Positions 36,780-49,194 of a DNA stretch of 64,000 nucleotides are shown here, one piece after another. The stretch is from Prunella strophiata (lineage: Eukaryota > Chordata > Aves > Passeriformes > Prunellidae). Position 1 is the stretch's first letter. Each line of letters starts with the position of its first letter. Under the pieces are notes generated by a model that saw only the letters and a list, made by a program, of their open reading frames with translations, did not search any database and was not told the origin of the DNA. The stretch lies in assembly GCA_036583965.1 (NCBI GenBank), contig JAZBQD010000015.1, positions 69,604,330-69,668,329 on the forward strand, read 5' to 3'. The position numbers and the translations under genes are program-made.

Positions 36780-37719
36780 CTACAACATCAGAGGAGAAAG
36801 AGTATGTGAACATCAAATAAAAACATTCTGTTAACAAGTTCCATGAAGTAAAATACATTGTGATACTAAAATCAAGTGCAAACGAAATAGACCTTTTTTT
36901 TTTTTTCCCTCAACATAGCAACCATTAGTTGCTATTTCATTTTACATTTAACCATACTCCCCCAAAAACCTTAGTAGTATTTGCTCCACCTAACAAGAGC
37001 TCCACTGACCTAGTTACTAATACTGGCAAGTGTTATTTTATCTGACCAACTGACACTGAAAAAATGAGCAATTTTTAACACTGTATGAATGATTCCACCA
37101 GCCTAATTTAGTGACTTATTTTGAAATAGTGAAGCCATAATATGTAAAATATGGTTTTCTTTATATGATAGTGATACTTGATGTCACATTCAGGGATATA
37201 GTATTTTAAGACAATGACATAAAACAGCCTATGGAATACATAGAACAGGAAAGGACCTGAAAGAACATACACCAAAGAAACACATTCCTCTGATTATATG
37301 CTGGGACCAACTTCTGATCTATTCTCCAATTATATTAACAGAAAATCAATCACTAATTTTTTTCCAAACAAATTATGACTTTGAGAAGTGGCATGTCGTC
37401 AGCTGATCTTGAAAATACACTAATGTTACAAATATTTTGAGGTCAAGACATTAAGAGAACTCATGAGCATGAGGAATACAACTTCCTGATATTTTCTGTA
37501 GGTTTACAAAATCGCCCTGACAATTTATTTTTTATTCCTTTCTACCTTCTAAATATTTTCTCTGTTGGAGATTTATTAGTGTGATTTATTTCCAATGATC
37601 AGAAGATCAAACAGAAACATGGGAAAAAATGAATACATTATGGTCTGAAGTTTTGAAACTATAGAAATTCACAGCATAGTTGGAGGAGAAAAATCGAGAA
37701 AAGAACAAAAAATATTTAC
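36780..37719 (-). other. ABCA13 intron j-k
   Basis: About 0.9 kb of AT-rich intron. A T-run lies at about 36894-36906. No other element is recognised. Confidence 0.75.
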
Positions 37720-38049
37720 CATTATAATCTGGTTGGTGAAACTCAGCTGGTTCTGCAAGACCAACAAAACTATGTAGGGTAAAAAGCTGATCATATAGAC
37801 AAGGCTGGCACACAGAGCTGCTGTATCGGCACTGCTGAAAAATGCTCCCAAAAAATAGCTTAACATGATGACTGTAACTCCAAATTCCAGGAGAAAAAGG
37901 AAGATAAGAAAGCCATTGCTATAAGCAAAGATACCACTTGCTTTTAAAATTATGGCCAGAGCACAGCTGCTTACTGTGAGCACAATGACATTCTCCAAAA
38001 ACCAAGCAAAGAAATGAATGGCTGGATACACACCCATTGTCTTCATATA
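37720..38049 (-). CDS. ABCA13: ABCA13 exon j: membrane helices of TMD1
   Basis: The largest exon here, 330 nt (110 codons), phase 0/0. After [20 protein letters not shown] come three hydrophobic segments: [36 protein letters not shown] and [17 protein letters not shown]. The exon ends [11 protein letters not shown]. The segments correspond to consecutive helices of the first transmembrane domain and match human ABCA13 closely ([20 protein letters not shown]). The acceptor is gtcttgcag and the donor gtaaat. It joins CLLSTTAFGQG in exon k. Confidence 0.97.
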
Positions 38050-39265
38050 CTGCAAGACAACAGAGCAAAGAGAGTTAAAGTTAGGAAACAAACTTTCTTT
38101 TTGTTTTTCTTTTTTTTAACAAAACATTTTGTCACCAAGACACTACCAGCTTCCCAAAGGATGCCATCTTCGCCTTAAATTTCTTGTTTCTTAGCCCTAG
38201 TGCTGTGCTCTCTCCTAGATCAGACACATTATTGAGCAGGGCAGTCTCTGAGATCATCACACATGAGCACAAGGAATCACCATGCTCAGCAAAACTCTCT
38301 TTTGCATAGGGTTTTGAGAACAGATGTCAGATTACTGTTTCTTCCAGTGAGGAGTTTGATTTTTATAAAAAGTACTAAGTACTCTAAAAAGTACTAAGAA
38401 TGTCCACAGCAATGTATATACAAAATATTTTTTCCCAGCCTGTTGCTCTTCTGAAAGAAGCATACAGTTTGTGACCTTTATGTATTACCAGGCAATAATT
38501 ATTTAGCCAGGTATGAAGTACTTCACTCTTTTTCTAAAAATATGCTTTTGGATACAATCTAATAAAACCTTTGAAGCAGTACTCATAAGATCATCAAAAT
38601 TAATATTAAGTTGATTTCATATTTTGGAGCATTAAAAAATTTTATCTTACAACAGAAAGATTACAGAAATTAGATAACTCCTCAGTAATTCCCCAAATTA
38701 AAAATCTTACTCAAGCAGTAATTCTGCTGATAGCTGAAATCAGTGTATTTCTTTAAAAAGTGTATTTATCCCTACAGAAAATAGTATCACAAGGACCCTG
38801 TCCTTCCAAATGCTTAGCACCTGTGAAGACTTGCTGTTGACAGAAGCAAATAATTGTCTCCTTTTTTTTTTTTTGGTATGTAATTTCCCTATTATTTCTG
38901 GTAATTACACAGTACATAACAAATTCTTAACTTATTTTAGGTAGTTTTATCATTACAGACTCTATAGAGCAAAATATTAAAAAGAATCCAAAACAAAAAT
39001 CATTCTAACCACAAGGCCTTCCCAAATAACACTTTCCAGCTTTAACTTTTGCTTGTTGCCTTTTTTCTCATGGACAATATTTGCATACTGATGCTCAAAC
39101 GTTGTGAATCTAAGTGGGCAGCTAGAATTAGAGCCTACTGCTCAGAGGAAACAAGTGAAAACAAAGCCATCTGGACTATGAGTACTTAAAAGTACCACAC
39201 AACTTTTGCATTTCAGTGCACTTAAATTAATACATTTTCTTTTCAGAGGTTAATCTGCCCCTTAC
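38050..39265 (-). other. ABCA13 intron i-j
   Basis: About 1.2 kb of AT-rich intron with short T runs. Nothing is recognised. Confidence 0.75.
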
Positions 39266-39381
39266 CTCTTCAAGATGAATTTCTCTTTCATAAACCAGCT
39301 TGCGAACCATACCAGCAACTGAAACCATCCATGTTAGCATCATCATAAGTGGGAAAAAAAAACCCTATGTTGTTCAAGAAT
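39266..39381 (-). CDS. ABCA13: ABCA13 exon i: TM2, with apparent +1 frameshift
   Basis: The exon runs from the acceptor ttcatag to the donor gtaagg and is 116 nt. The phases of exons h and j require 115. The expected translation is [11 protein letters not shown], then [20 protein letters not shown], then EREIHLEE: the second membrane helix and the start of the cytoplasmic loop. The GFFFP codons lie on a plus-strand run of nine A bases (39354-39362), where eight keep the frame. As written, the frame shifts after GFFFP and meets a TGA about 22 codons later, upstream of NBD1. Everything else in the exon is well conserved, so a homopolymer length error or a recent loss-of-function variant are the main explanations. 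Confidence 0.92.
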
Positions 39382-40196
39382 CTATGAAAGAACAAATATG
39401 AAGAGCTGTCAGCCCACAAAGGTAAACTATTTTCTAGTAGAATGTTAATAGGTTAATACTGGAACTGTTCTCAAAATAAGATCTGACATGAACAATAAGA
39501 TTTATTCCTGTTCTGGTTAGAATTACTTATTTTTTTATGTAACAAGCTAAATGTATGTACTGGTACAATATTATACTAATTTTATATGTTTTAGTATTTT
39601 AACCCATACAGCTTATATAATTACTCTTTAGGGCTCCATTCAAAGTCAAACAAAATTCAGATTTGTGTCGATGGCAAAGTAATATATTTGGATGATGAGG
39701 AATAACATGACCCAGACCATTTTCACTCCACTTTAACAAATTTATTACCACTGACTAATTTTAAAATCTAATAGTTGGGGTGTTTTGATGGTTTTACAGA
39801 GAACAACCCTACACTTTTGTTTCATCAACTTCACCCTTCAAGGCACCAATTTACATTTTGTGCACAAGACAACTAAGGATTTTAAAAGGGATCTCTTACA
39901 ATAATTTAAGCTAATCGCACACTATGTTGACACAGGCCTCTGTCCAGCAGACTACTCCACACTTTTTGTAAGGGGTCAGTTTGCAGACAAACGTTGTACA
40001 ACATGTTATGTTAAACACAGCTGTTGGGCAACATTTGCTATGCTGTAATACTCTGGTATTGGATGTACTTGTTCAAGACTGTGCAGAGATATCCATTCCC
40101 TCTCTGAAAAGTGGGAACCTACTAGGATACCAAGTTCTCGAGAACTAATCTAACAAGGATAACAACATCAAATTAAAAAGCTGAAATTTTACTTAC
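39382..40196 (-). other. ABCA13 intron h-i
   Basis: About 0.8 kb of AT-rich intron with no recognised element. Confidence 0.75.
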
Positions 40197-40497
40197 AGAT
40201 CACTGGTATGGCAGGGGTAAGGCATGGCTTGCACCTGAATTGCTATCTCTGAGGTGTCTGTCCCAGTCTGTGCTGAAATAATTGCCCTTTCAATCATGTC
40301 TTGAAGAGGGATAAAGACATGGTTGTATTTAAACCCATCAGCTGGCAACTTGTGGGGATGGGATTTCCATGCTGGATTTTTAATCAAATCTGTTCTCATG
40401 CTGTAGAGAACACTGGTTCTAATTGTATATGAAATGTGTCTTGGAAGGAGATTGCTAGAATCTTGCTTCTTGTCCTCTGGAGTACTGAAGATGATAC
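40197..40497 (-). CDS. ABCA13: ABCA13 exon h: membrane-proximal extracellular region
   Basis: A 301-nt exon carrying some of the best-conserved ABC-A ectodomain sequence: HISYTIRTSVLYSMRTDL, then LPADGFKYNHVFIPLQDMIE, then AMPYPCHTSD. YTIR, the LQ-IERAI motif and PYPC are hallmarks of the segment just before TM2 in ABC-A transporters, and the match to human ABCA13 is very close. It enters with two bases of a serine codon shared with exon g and leaves with CT, which joins A from exon i to give leucine (SDLFLNN). Cysteine in PYPC may form an ectodomain disulfide, by analogy with the family. Confidence 0.96.
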
Positions 40498-42549
40498 CTG
40501 ACACAAGAAGAAAGGAAGCTTTATAACTAAACTTATATAATTTATGCTATTTCCATAGCTAACTCATGGCTAATTACCATGTGATATAGGATGCATTAAT
40601 CTATCAGGGCAGGCCTCCAAACTTTCTTGATCCCAAGCCCAAAAATGGCAGGTTTCACAGACACATTTTTCATGTTCATGAATATGAAATGTAAAAGATG
40701 ATTCACATGATAAATGGGTTCGTAAAAATCATTTTTATCTGAGGTGATTTGTCTTTTTTTGAGCTGCAGCTTTCTCTTTGCATCCAAATTTAGCCCTTTT
40801 TGGGAGACTAATACCAGTTCCACAGTAAAAGCAGCAGCCATAAAATTTGTGCATCAAAAGCTTTCGTAGGTAGATGACAAAGTAAAGAGTACCAACTCAC
40901 TAAAATTTATTCTGATATTAATCTTCAAGTCAATTGCAGAAGTTCTAGTTTAGCACAGCAGAATTTGCATCTTTGCTTTCTCTAGCTCTGTATAAAGGAA
41001 AAGAAACCCCAACCAAACAGATGAAAGCTTAACATGTAGCTGTAAAGATGAAGCCAAATACATGAAACTGCTGGTGTTCTTTTGGTGTGATCCACACTTT
41101 TTAAGACTTCCAGATAAATGCTAAATATTGCCCTTTTCTTCTTTGAGAAAAGGGAGAGATATCTTACCTACCAGCTGGCTCTCTGAAAGATAATAAAAAA
41201 AGAATACTTTACTGCAAACCTGATTTCTTTCAACCAGCCAATCTCATTTTTCCATTTACACAAACAGTTGATTTTCTAAGACATTCCATGAAGCTATGAA
41301 GGCTCTGAAGACCACAAAAAAAAGAAAGGAAAATTCTATTCCAGTTTAACATATTTCTATGGAAAGGAATGTATGCCCACATCAGAGCATGTACCATTGA
41401 CCTGTTGGACACATTATGTTCCATGGAACACCATCTTCTTGCTCTCTAATAAGGTGAGGAGATAATAAGGCCAGAGTACTGAAAAATACTCACACAAAAT
41501 GCCTTGTCTTATACTAGCATATGGCCCTTCCCTAGGTAAGTGGAAGAAAAATGGCACTATAATTTGATATCTCAGTTTTCTGAGGGCCAAGACTTATCTA
41601 TTTCTTTCCTTAAAGAGACAAACAGTTTGCCTTTTCCAAAGTGCCCCTGAGCAATTTTCCTTGTCTCAAGGTATAGCCTGCTTGTTTCATATTGATAGAG
41701 GGTGGCAATTGCCAGGGGCACTGCCCAGATCACAAAACAAGCATGTGATTCCAGACAGAACAGTTTCTTTCTTTACAAGTCCTTTCTCATGTCTTCTGTT
41801 GCTCACTTACAGTCATAAGGGGGACAAAAAAACCCAAAAAGACAGTGGGAAAATGTTGTGGAACACTTTTTATAGACTTAAGGGGGCCTCTCTTTTGGAA
41901 ACACTACATACAATCTACAGCCTTTTCTGCAAGACAAGTGTGTATGTTAAGGGAAAATATTCTTGCCTTTTAAAATCTTTTAATTAATTGATTCTCAGCA
42001 ATAAGCATTTAATGCAGGAAAAAGAGAAAAAGTGTAATCCCAAGGAAGAAAAGAAATTCCTTAAGAACTTATTTACTCTGAATAAACAAGCTAATTTCTC
42101 TGAGGGGTTGGTTTAAGAGTAAATCATAACAAATCCCCTTTCTTTACTCCTTTTTGAAAAGTCAAGAATATAAAAAATAAATTTTGAAAGGATATAAACT
42201 AGATGACCTTGTTATCTTGTTAAGTTTCCTCCGTATTCCATATTTTTTTATCTTTTTCTTCTTTAAATATTTATGACCATTATTTTAAACGTTTTGATAG
42301 AAATAAGAAACTCATTTGGTTTTCTTATTTGGAAATAAGATTCATTTGGTTATTCCACAGTTAAAACAACAATTAGTCTTTCCAGCTTGCATTAGAGCAT
42401 TCAAATGTGCTTTATGTTGGCTGTATTCAAATGTGATTTAATGCACATTTTGAAACTGTGTAACCTTTATCTACCTTATCAATAAACACAGACAACAAAT
42501 ACAAAGTCTGAAATTTTCTGTAAAAATACATTTTACATAAGGTACTTAC
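40498..42549 (-). other. ABCA13 intron g-h
   Basis: About 2.1 kb of AT-rich intron. Short open frames on both strands (for example near 40596-40841 and 41661-41987) resemble no known family. A short imperfect direct repeat with the core atttggtt lies near 42310-42352. Confidence 0.75.
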
Positions 42550-42726
42550 TAGCCAAAAGATTATTTTCCTGCATGAGTTCATGAGCCTTCTCCTCCAATT
42601 TCTCTATGGAGTCAAAAGGCTGGAAACGGTCCAGTAACACACAGGAAGAGATATCTACAACAAGCTGTGTCAACAGGTCAATCTGTTTACTTGCTGAGCT
42701 GTTAAGCATCTTGTTCGTCATAGTTT
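42550..42726 (-). CDS. ABCA13: ABCA13 exon g: extracellular region before TM2
   Basis: An internal exon of 177 nt (2 bases, 58 codons, 1 base). It encodes MTNKMLNSSASKQIDLL, SSCVLLDRFQPFDSIEKLEE and KAHELMQENNLLA. The KAHEL-Q-N-LLAS motif is shared with human ABCA13. NSS is a potential N-glycosylation site. The donor gtaagt splits a serine codon completed by exon h. The acceptor is catcttag. Confidence 0.92.
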
Positions 42727-43975
42727 CTAAGATGAGGAAACAAATTGGACTTGCTTAGTTTTAATGATCAGAACAGAAAGGTGTGTTGTCACTTGCACAT
42801 CCTGTAAGAGTAAATCCTCATTGTATTTAAAAAAAAAAAAAAAAAGTTTAAAAAAACATAGAAATTTTAGTGTGAACTTGTGGAAGTGCAGTTCATGTTT
42901 CAGTGGCTTTTACAAGCCCTCAGCTACTCTTTCTGTCAGAGGAATAAAAATGTAACAGATTCTAGCAAAGTTCTAGAAAGAGCCCACACCCTTGAACCTT
43001 TTCTTATGTTTCCATAACTACTCCCACAAATACAAGGGAATTACTGTACTTCAGACATCATAATAGATATTAATCTCTCATTTAGCAACATATTATCCTG
43101 TTCTTTTCTCCTTGATACTGTGAATATTTCAAAAACCATGTTAAATAGAGCATAAGCATTTTGACAGGAGTCCTACATTTAAAAGAATCTGAAAAAAGCC
43201 TAATAATCTCTTCATTTTTACTTTATCTATGAATCCAGGAGGAACATGTACCTCAATCAAAACCTGGTTTCTAAAAAACTCAACCTTTGGAGGAATTCAT
43301 ATTTTCATCCATTGGTAGAGAATGTAGGGATAATGCCATATCCTTATGTTTGAGAGACTAATCAGAAGGACAGCATGAGCTAGAAACATGCTATCTAGAT
43401 TTAATAAAAACATCTGAATTTCTCAGGTAATAAACAATGCTATAAAACATTCAACACAATTCTCCATCTTAAGTTTTTCAACACTCACTTGAAGATATGA
43501 TCTTTAAAAAAGGATAGGTGATGACCTCCTATGATAACAGTGGTGACAGACAAATCCCGGATCATAGACATTAGTCAGCATCAGCACAGGAAATATTACA
43601 ATAGGGAGGCAGATAAGTGGAAAATGTATGAAGCAGTCTGAAGAAGAAGCATGATTAACAGTGAGAAGGGCAAAGTGCATAAGGAGAAAAAGCAGAGGAA
43701 CTGACAGTCTAGAATTCAAAAGATAGGCAAACAATGACAGGGTGAATTCATAGGTTGAGAGAAACCACTAACAGAGATACTAAATGTCTTATTTATGGCT
43801 ATCCTTGAGGAGGACAATAAAGGAAACATCCATGCTGCCCCTTTTTTTTTTTTTTTTTACAATATTAGTGAGAAGAGAACATTCCTACCATTAAGCCCAA
43901 ATGGTAAGGTTTTCATATACATTTTTATATATGTATATGCAATATATATATTCCTATATGCATTATTCTGTATGA

Positions 43976-44340
43976 AGACAGGTTGAGAGGGTTGGGGTTG
44001 TTCAACCTGGAGAAGACAAAGCTCCAGACACGCCTTATAGCACCTTCCAGATTTTATTGTGGCCTGGAAGGGAATCTACAAAAAACTTGGGGACAGATTT
44101 TTTACAAGGGCATATACCTGTAGGACAAGAGGGAATGGCTTTAAACTGTGAGAATATGTTTAGATTAGAACAGGTTGCCTAGAGAAGCTGTGATTGCCCC
44201 AAGCCTGGAAGTATTCAAGGCCAGGCTGGATGGGGCACTGAGTAACCTGGTCTAGTGGAAGGTAGCCCCATGGGAGAGGGGTTAGAACTATATCATCCTT
44301 AAGGTCCCCTCCTACTGAAAACATTCTATCATTGAATGAT
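43976..44340 (+). mobile_element. CR1 LINE fragment, 3' end
   Basis: This is a degenerate 5'-truncated CR1 copy. Recognisable family landmarks are the ggttgttcaacctggagaag segment at the start, aggttgcctagagaagctgtg in the middle, ctggatggggcactgagtaa, and a terminal segment resembling ggtcccctccta...attctatcattga. It lies antisense to ABCA13. No reverse-transcriptase frame survives. Confidence 0.85.
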
Positions 44341-45434
44341 ATATACGCACACAAGACCCTAATTTGAAATCAATAATTAGCTAAGAAAAGCTTCTCTCAT
44401 GAGTTAAATTGTTGAATATTTTAGCATAAGTAATAATAACATCTATATTGCTGTTGGCTTGGAGTGTGGTATACCTAAATATATCCAGAAAAAAACATTG
44501 TCTTAATGTGCACGAACTTCTGTACTGCATCACAGAAATAACACATATATGAAAAAATGCAATCTACACAAATGTTTTAAAATCAAGATCTGTAGAGTTG
44601 ATGACCTTGTTTTTTCCCATTTATAAATGTAGCAATTATGAATGAAAAACTAGGTAAATCTGTGTTCACTATTACCTTTATATTTTGTTAAAAATCAAGT
44701 CAGACCTCATCTTCCACTCAGCTTGTTTAACCTATCATTAAGTAACTGGGAGAAAATACAATGGTTCATGTAAAAGCATTGGGTAGAAGGGCTGTTTAAG
44801 TAAAAAATAAAAAGTTGCTGGAATAATAAATTAGAATAAATCATAAATAAGTAAATTTAGGTCAGAAATTAGAAGAAAGTTTTTTGGTACCAAAAAAATT
44901 TGGTGGTGGCACAGTTTTCAATGATGGCATTACAGCTATTTGTTCCCGTGCCTTCTAAATACACACAAAACTATATCATTACAATGAGGGCAGCAGAGGG
45001 GTAGCACAAAGGAAAGCTGCTTGTTTTGGTCTTGTGGTTTTTTGTTACCCTGGCTGTTATACACAGTGTCACATGTAGCCTTCTGTAAGGAGAGCCCTTG
45101 ATAGTGAAAAAAGAAAATTCATGTCTGGGATAAATCACAGAAGAAGGACAAGAGAGAGACTCAGCAAGCAAGAATTTAAAGAGGAGCTTGCAGCATAAAT
45201 GCCTCCCAGTGACTCCTGAAGGTTTGTAAGGACTGTGCCCAGCAAGGAGCTCACAAGTTCTAGTGGGTCAGGGTTTATATAAGATCAGTAGGAAATTATC
45301 CCAAGTTGCTTGGCTGCAAAGCAAGCATAGAGGAAAACAATTGCTTTGCCCACACACAGCTAGCTCAGAAAGTAAAGGAATTAAAAAGAAAACCACAAGC
45401 TTTTTAGCCCTCAGCATAAATATTTACCTTGCTC

Positions 45435-45469
45435 CACCTCAGTAAATATGACACATATTTACTGAGGTG
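45435..45469. repeat. Perfect 16-bp inverted repeat, 3-nt spacer
   Basis: The left arm CACCTCAGTAAATATG (45435-45450) and the right arm CATATTTACTGAGGTG (45454-45469) are exact reverse complements separated by ACA. The structure could form a hairpin or cruciform. The loop is too short for a typical microRNA precursor, and no terminator role is expected inside an intron. Confidence 0.85.
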
Positions 45470-47589
45470 ACACAATCCTGCTAAACAGTTTTAGAAATTG
45501 ATAACCTTGTGAGGTCTTGGAGCATGATGATTTTGTAGAGACATTGGAAGAGTTCTACATCTATCTACTCTGTCCATGACACTTTACAGCAGGAGTAGCA
45601 TGGAAAAAACCATCATGAAGTTTTTATATCATTGTAGAGAAATAAAAGAAGATACAGAGACAAGCACCTTGTATTTGAGGATAATTAAAAGTCATCTGTA
45701 TAAGATTACAGATGTGAGAAAACAAGATATTTGCTTTAGTTAGAAGACAATCACAGAGATCAGGAGATTTTAGAAAGCTGGAGCTTTGGATGAAAATAGA
45801 AAAACATTGTGAGTGGTAAAACTAATATGGATATATTCAAGGTTTTAATTGGATGCAAGCAAGGTAATTACAGGACTGAACAGCTGATGCAATATAAGAT
45901 TAATGAAATTTAAGAAAAATAAACATAAGAACATGTTACAGATTTACAGTTAAGTTACACATGATTACGGTCTAATAAAATGAGCAAAAAGTACACAAGC
46001 TAAGGTAAAAATAAGAGTGCACATCATTTTTCAAGAAGTAAAACAACAAAGTGAATCTATACAAAGAGGCATAATAAATGCAGAGGAGTGCTCTGGCGCT
46101 TTGGAGAGATCAGTTTCACAGAGGCATCAATGATCTCATGATTTATAGCCCCTATTGATTTTCAGTTTTTATATGATGCTAATTTTACCAACTGTATTCT
46201 GTTAAAATAAGGAAATCCCTAGTTTCACAAGCCATTCTACTTAAACCATATTTTGTCTTAACCAACCAAACTATTAACCATTTATTACATATTATTAAAT
46301 GTCCTTAGTTCTGTTAAAAAGCTATTGCTTGAGAAACACAGGTACAGATTTCTTTGATGTTGCCTGCATCAGTGAAGATGGATCTGATAATTCCAGAGAT
46401 CATGATATCTATTTAATGGAATATTGTTTGTCCATAACCTATCATGTAGTTCTCAGTGTTAGGTCCACACAAACAAAATCCAGCTATTACTCAACTAATA
46501 GATTGAGATAGCTATGTTTCCAGCATGCCCTGAAGTTTAAGAGACTTGCTCTTTCCTCCATCTTTCCAATATTGTGATTCTGTGAGCTTGGTTTTTAGCT
46601 ATATTATGATCCATCTTCACCTTGAGAGGTGAGCTGTGCCCAACCCAGACTAACCAGCAGTTCCCTGGTCAAGAAAATCATCTGAAGAGGAAGCAGATTC
46701 AAATTTGAGTCCCTTGCCTAAGGAGGACATAGAGTCCAGATTCTTTCCTGTTTGAATTCCAGACACCGTTTGCCATTTTTCTTATTGAAAGCATGCAGAG
46801 GAAGTCCTAGTCTTCAAAGAAAGCCTTTACACCAAGGCCAATTTCAACTAAATCTCACAACCTGTCTGCTAAAGAAAAGCCACATCAGCTCAGGGCAGTA
46901 GTACAAGTTAAGACTGAGAGCACACTTCATTTACAAGCTCTCAGGAGCCTCCATGGATTTTGGCAGATACTGAAAACCAATAAAAGCTGTATTTCAGGTA
47001 TATTTATTCATTTTAGTTGTAGTCTTAATGCTTTGACTGTAAAGCAGACTTAATGACTTACATTTCTACAAAGTCAAATTTTTCAAAGCAATGAGGGTCT
47101 CAAGGTCCCTCTGTGGGGGTACCTGAGTGCTCATCACTGCCCTCCTGCAGAAAGCAACTGGAACAGATTTCAGTTTGGCTCATAATGATCCTAACAGGCA
47201 CTGACCTGCAACCATACAAATCTGTCCTTTCTACTACAATCCTCCTCTGGGAAGTACTCTGCTCCCTTTGTCCATGATGTCACACTGTCTGGTATTGCAT
47301 TTTATCCCACTTTACTCTCTTTCTGATTCTCAAAATCATGAACTTTTTGTAAATGACATTGGAACCTGTTTCAGTACAGAATTTTCCTTCTGGCACATGC
47401 TGGCAAGCATTTCAATGATCATGCACCTACCTTACTGACAGCTGGACATACTGAATGTTTTTCAGATTCTTGTAAAATCGTTAAGTAACATAAATTTACA
47501 GCATAATCCTTTCTCTTCTCCTACTTAAATCCTTGAATACCCCAAATCAGTCAAAATAATAATTCCCCTTCTCCTCCATTAAGAACCAT

Positions 47590-47960
47590 CCTCCTTGGGC
47601 TATCTATCTAACCCTGGAGGCTCTCTGTTTGACTGCCAGGGCTCACTACCAATGCAGAAAGGGAGCAGCCAGGGGTGGCTGTGCCCAGGGGGAGGCTGCC
47701 AGGCAGACCAATGAATCAGGGTCACTTCCTTTCCTGGGCCTGGTCCTGCTCCAAGCTGCAGCTCCCTCCATTTCACACCTGGTTGTGGACCTGGGCCCAC
47801 ACTGCTTCCCATGGGGTGGTGTTCTGCCCTCAGCATCATTCCCTAAGGCCCCACTGGGCTATCCAGAGCTGGGACTGACCCAGCATGCTTCCTATGGACA
47901 ATGCAGCTCCCTGGTTATAACCCTCTCTCAGGCTTTTCTGAGGCTCAAGGACACCCCACG
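47590..47960. other. GC-richer block of unknown origin
   Basis: A stretch clearly richer in G and C than the surrounding intron, with runs such as cccagggggaggctgcc and ggcctggtcctgctcc. Overlapping open frames occur on both strands, as GC content alone would produce, and none resembles a known protein. It could be an old retroviral LTR or another transposon remnant, but no terminal repeat or target-site duplication was identified. Confidence 0.35.
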
Positions 47961-48390
47961 CAATGGATTCTGAATCAATGGAAAACAAATACAGAGAGTT
48001 TTTGATCAAACACACTGTATCCAGTCTCATTTTCTATTTATTTCCTTCAAAATTTACTACATAAATATTCTTCTACCTAATGGAACTGTGGCTACAAGGT
48101 TTATATCTCACTTCACTCCTTTTAAGTATGGATGATATGTTTGAGACACTCCCATGACACTTTTCCACTTCTGACTTGTTACCAATATTGTTTCAATATT
48201 TGAAATTCAAATTATCCAGTCACTCAAAAGAAAACAGACAATTACATTTGAGACTAACTCAAGAGGGTAAAGTCTCTTATTACTTTACTTAAGTATCACT
48301 GATGTAAGTAAAATATTCAATTTCAACTAAATGTAGTTCTAAATTAAAGTCTAACAAGGCTAACCACTACATGTACTTTAATATACGCAC

Positions 48391-48481
48391 CATAGGCTTG
48401 CATTCTTCTGAGGAGTTTTTCCATGTTGATATCCAAATTACTTTCTATGAAATGCTTTACAAAATTGTTTTGCAGTGCTTC
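48391..48481 (-). CDS. ABCA13: ABCA13 exon f: extracellular region before TM2
   Basis: A short exon of 91 nt, entering in phase 0 as EALQNNFVKHFIESNLDI and ending NMEKLLRRMQAY plus one base. The human counterpart has the equivalent LQEALRNKFVRNFVENQL. The acceptor is catttcag; the donor gtgcgt is a less common but acceptable GT site. The split codon with exon g reads GAA (E). Confidence 0.88.
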
Positions 48482-49080
48482 CTGAAATGGAAAAAGATAA
48501 ACCTGAGGTAACATCTATCTTCTCTAAGAAAATACAAAATATACATTTGTATTAATGTTCAATTCCACTAGCAAGATTTCCTGCATGACACTGCAGAAGT
48601 CATTTAGCTTCTCCATGTCTTCAGTCTTTCCCTTTTAACAGGTTAACACCAAACATTTCAACTAAATTTCAGGGGGCCAGGGAAGAGATTTAGGAGAGGT
48701 GACAGAGGAAGGCACAAAATATACAATGGAAAGACCCCAGGAAGAAGAATGTCTTTCTTTTATAGTCAATATTTCCCTCATCAGTTTCACATCTTCCTGG
48801 CAAACATAAGCAATTAACAAACAAGTACCAACATCATTTTATTTCCCCTGTTGTTCAGTGATACTGGAGCAATACTGGAGATAGTGAGGCATGGATTTGC
48901 ATGTCAGAAGTTCCTCAGTACCAGTCTCTAGGTTCATAACCTAAAGCTAATCTGCCTCTTTTTCAGCTCTTTTTAAATCTGAAGTCAGATATATATGGGT
49001 GGTTTTGTATGAATAGAAATGCTGTCTAGATCAAACACCAAAAACGTGGAAAACTGAAATATCTCCCAGAGTTCACCAAC
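48482..49080 (-). other. ABCA13 intron e-f
   Basis: A short intron of about 0.6 kb. Nothing beyond the splice sites is recognised. Confidence 0.75.
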
Positions 49081-49194
49081 CTGCAGTCGTGAGACTGTGA
49101 GGACATTTCCACTGGTTTTGAAAACCTCTGACATCCTAAGCCATGTCTCAGAATAACTCTTCAAGTTTTCCACAAAACCAAAAGTGAAATTTGC
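49081..49194 (-). CDS. ABCA13: ABCA13 exon e: extracellular region before TM2
   Basis: An internal exon of 114 nt (38 codons), phase 0/0. It runs ANFTFGFVENLKSYSETWLR to VLTVSRLQ, with acceptor tttcccag and donor gttggt. ANFTF contains an N-glycosylation sequon (NFT), consistent with an extracellular position, and the corresponding human segment also begins with an ANYTF-like motif. It continues in frame into exon f (EALQNNFV). Confidence 0.9.

Larger units (their letters stand above)
42727..48390 (-). other. ABCA13 intron f-g
   Basis: About 5.7 kb of intron. It contains a CR1 fragment (43976-44340), a perfect 16-bp palindrome (45435-45469), a GC-richer block (about 47590-47960) and homopolymers at 42827-42845 (A) and 43842-43858 (T). 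No gene is seen. Confidence 0.8.
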
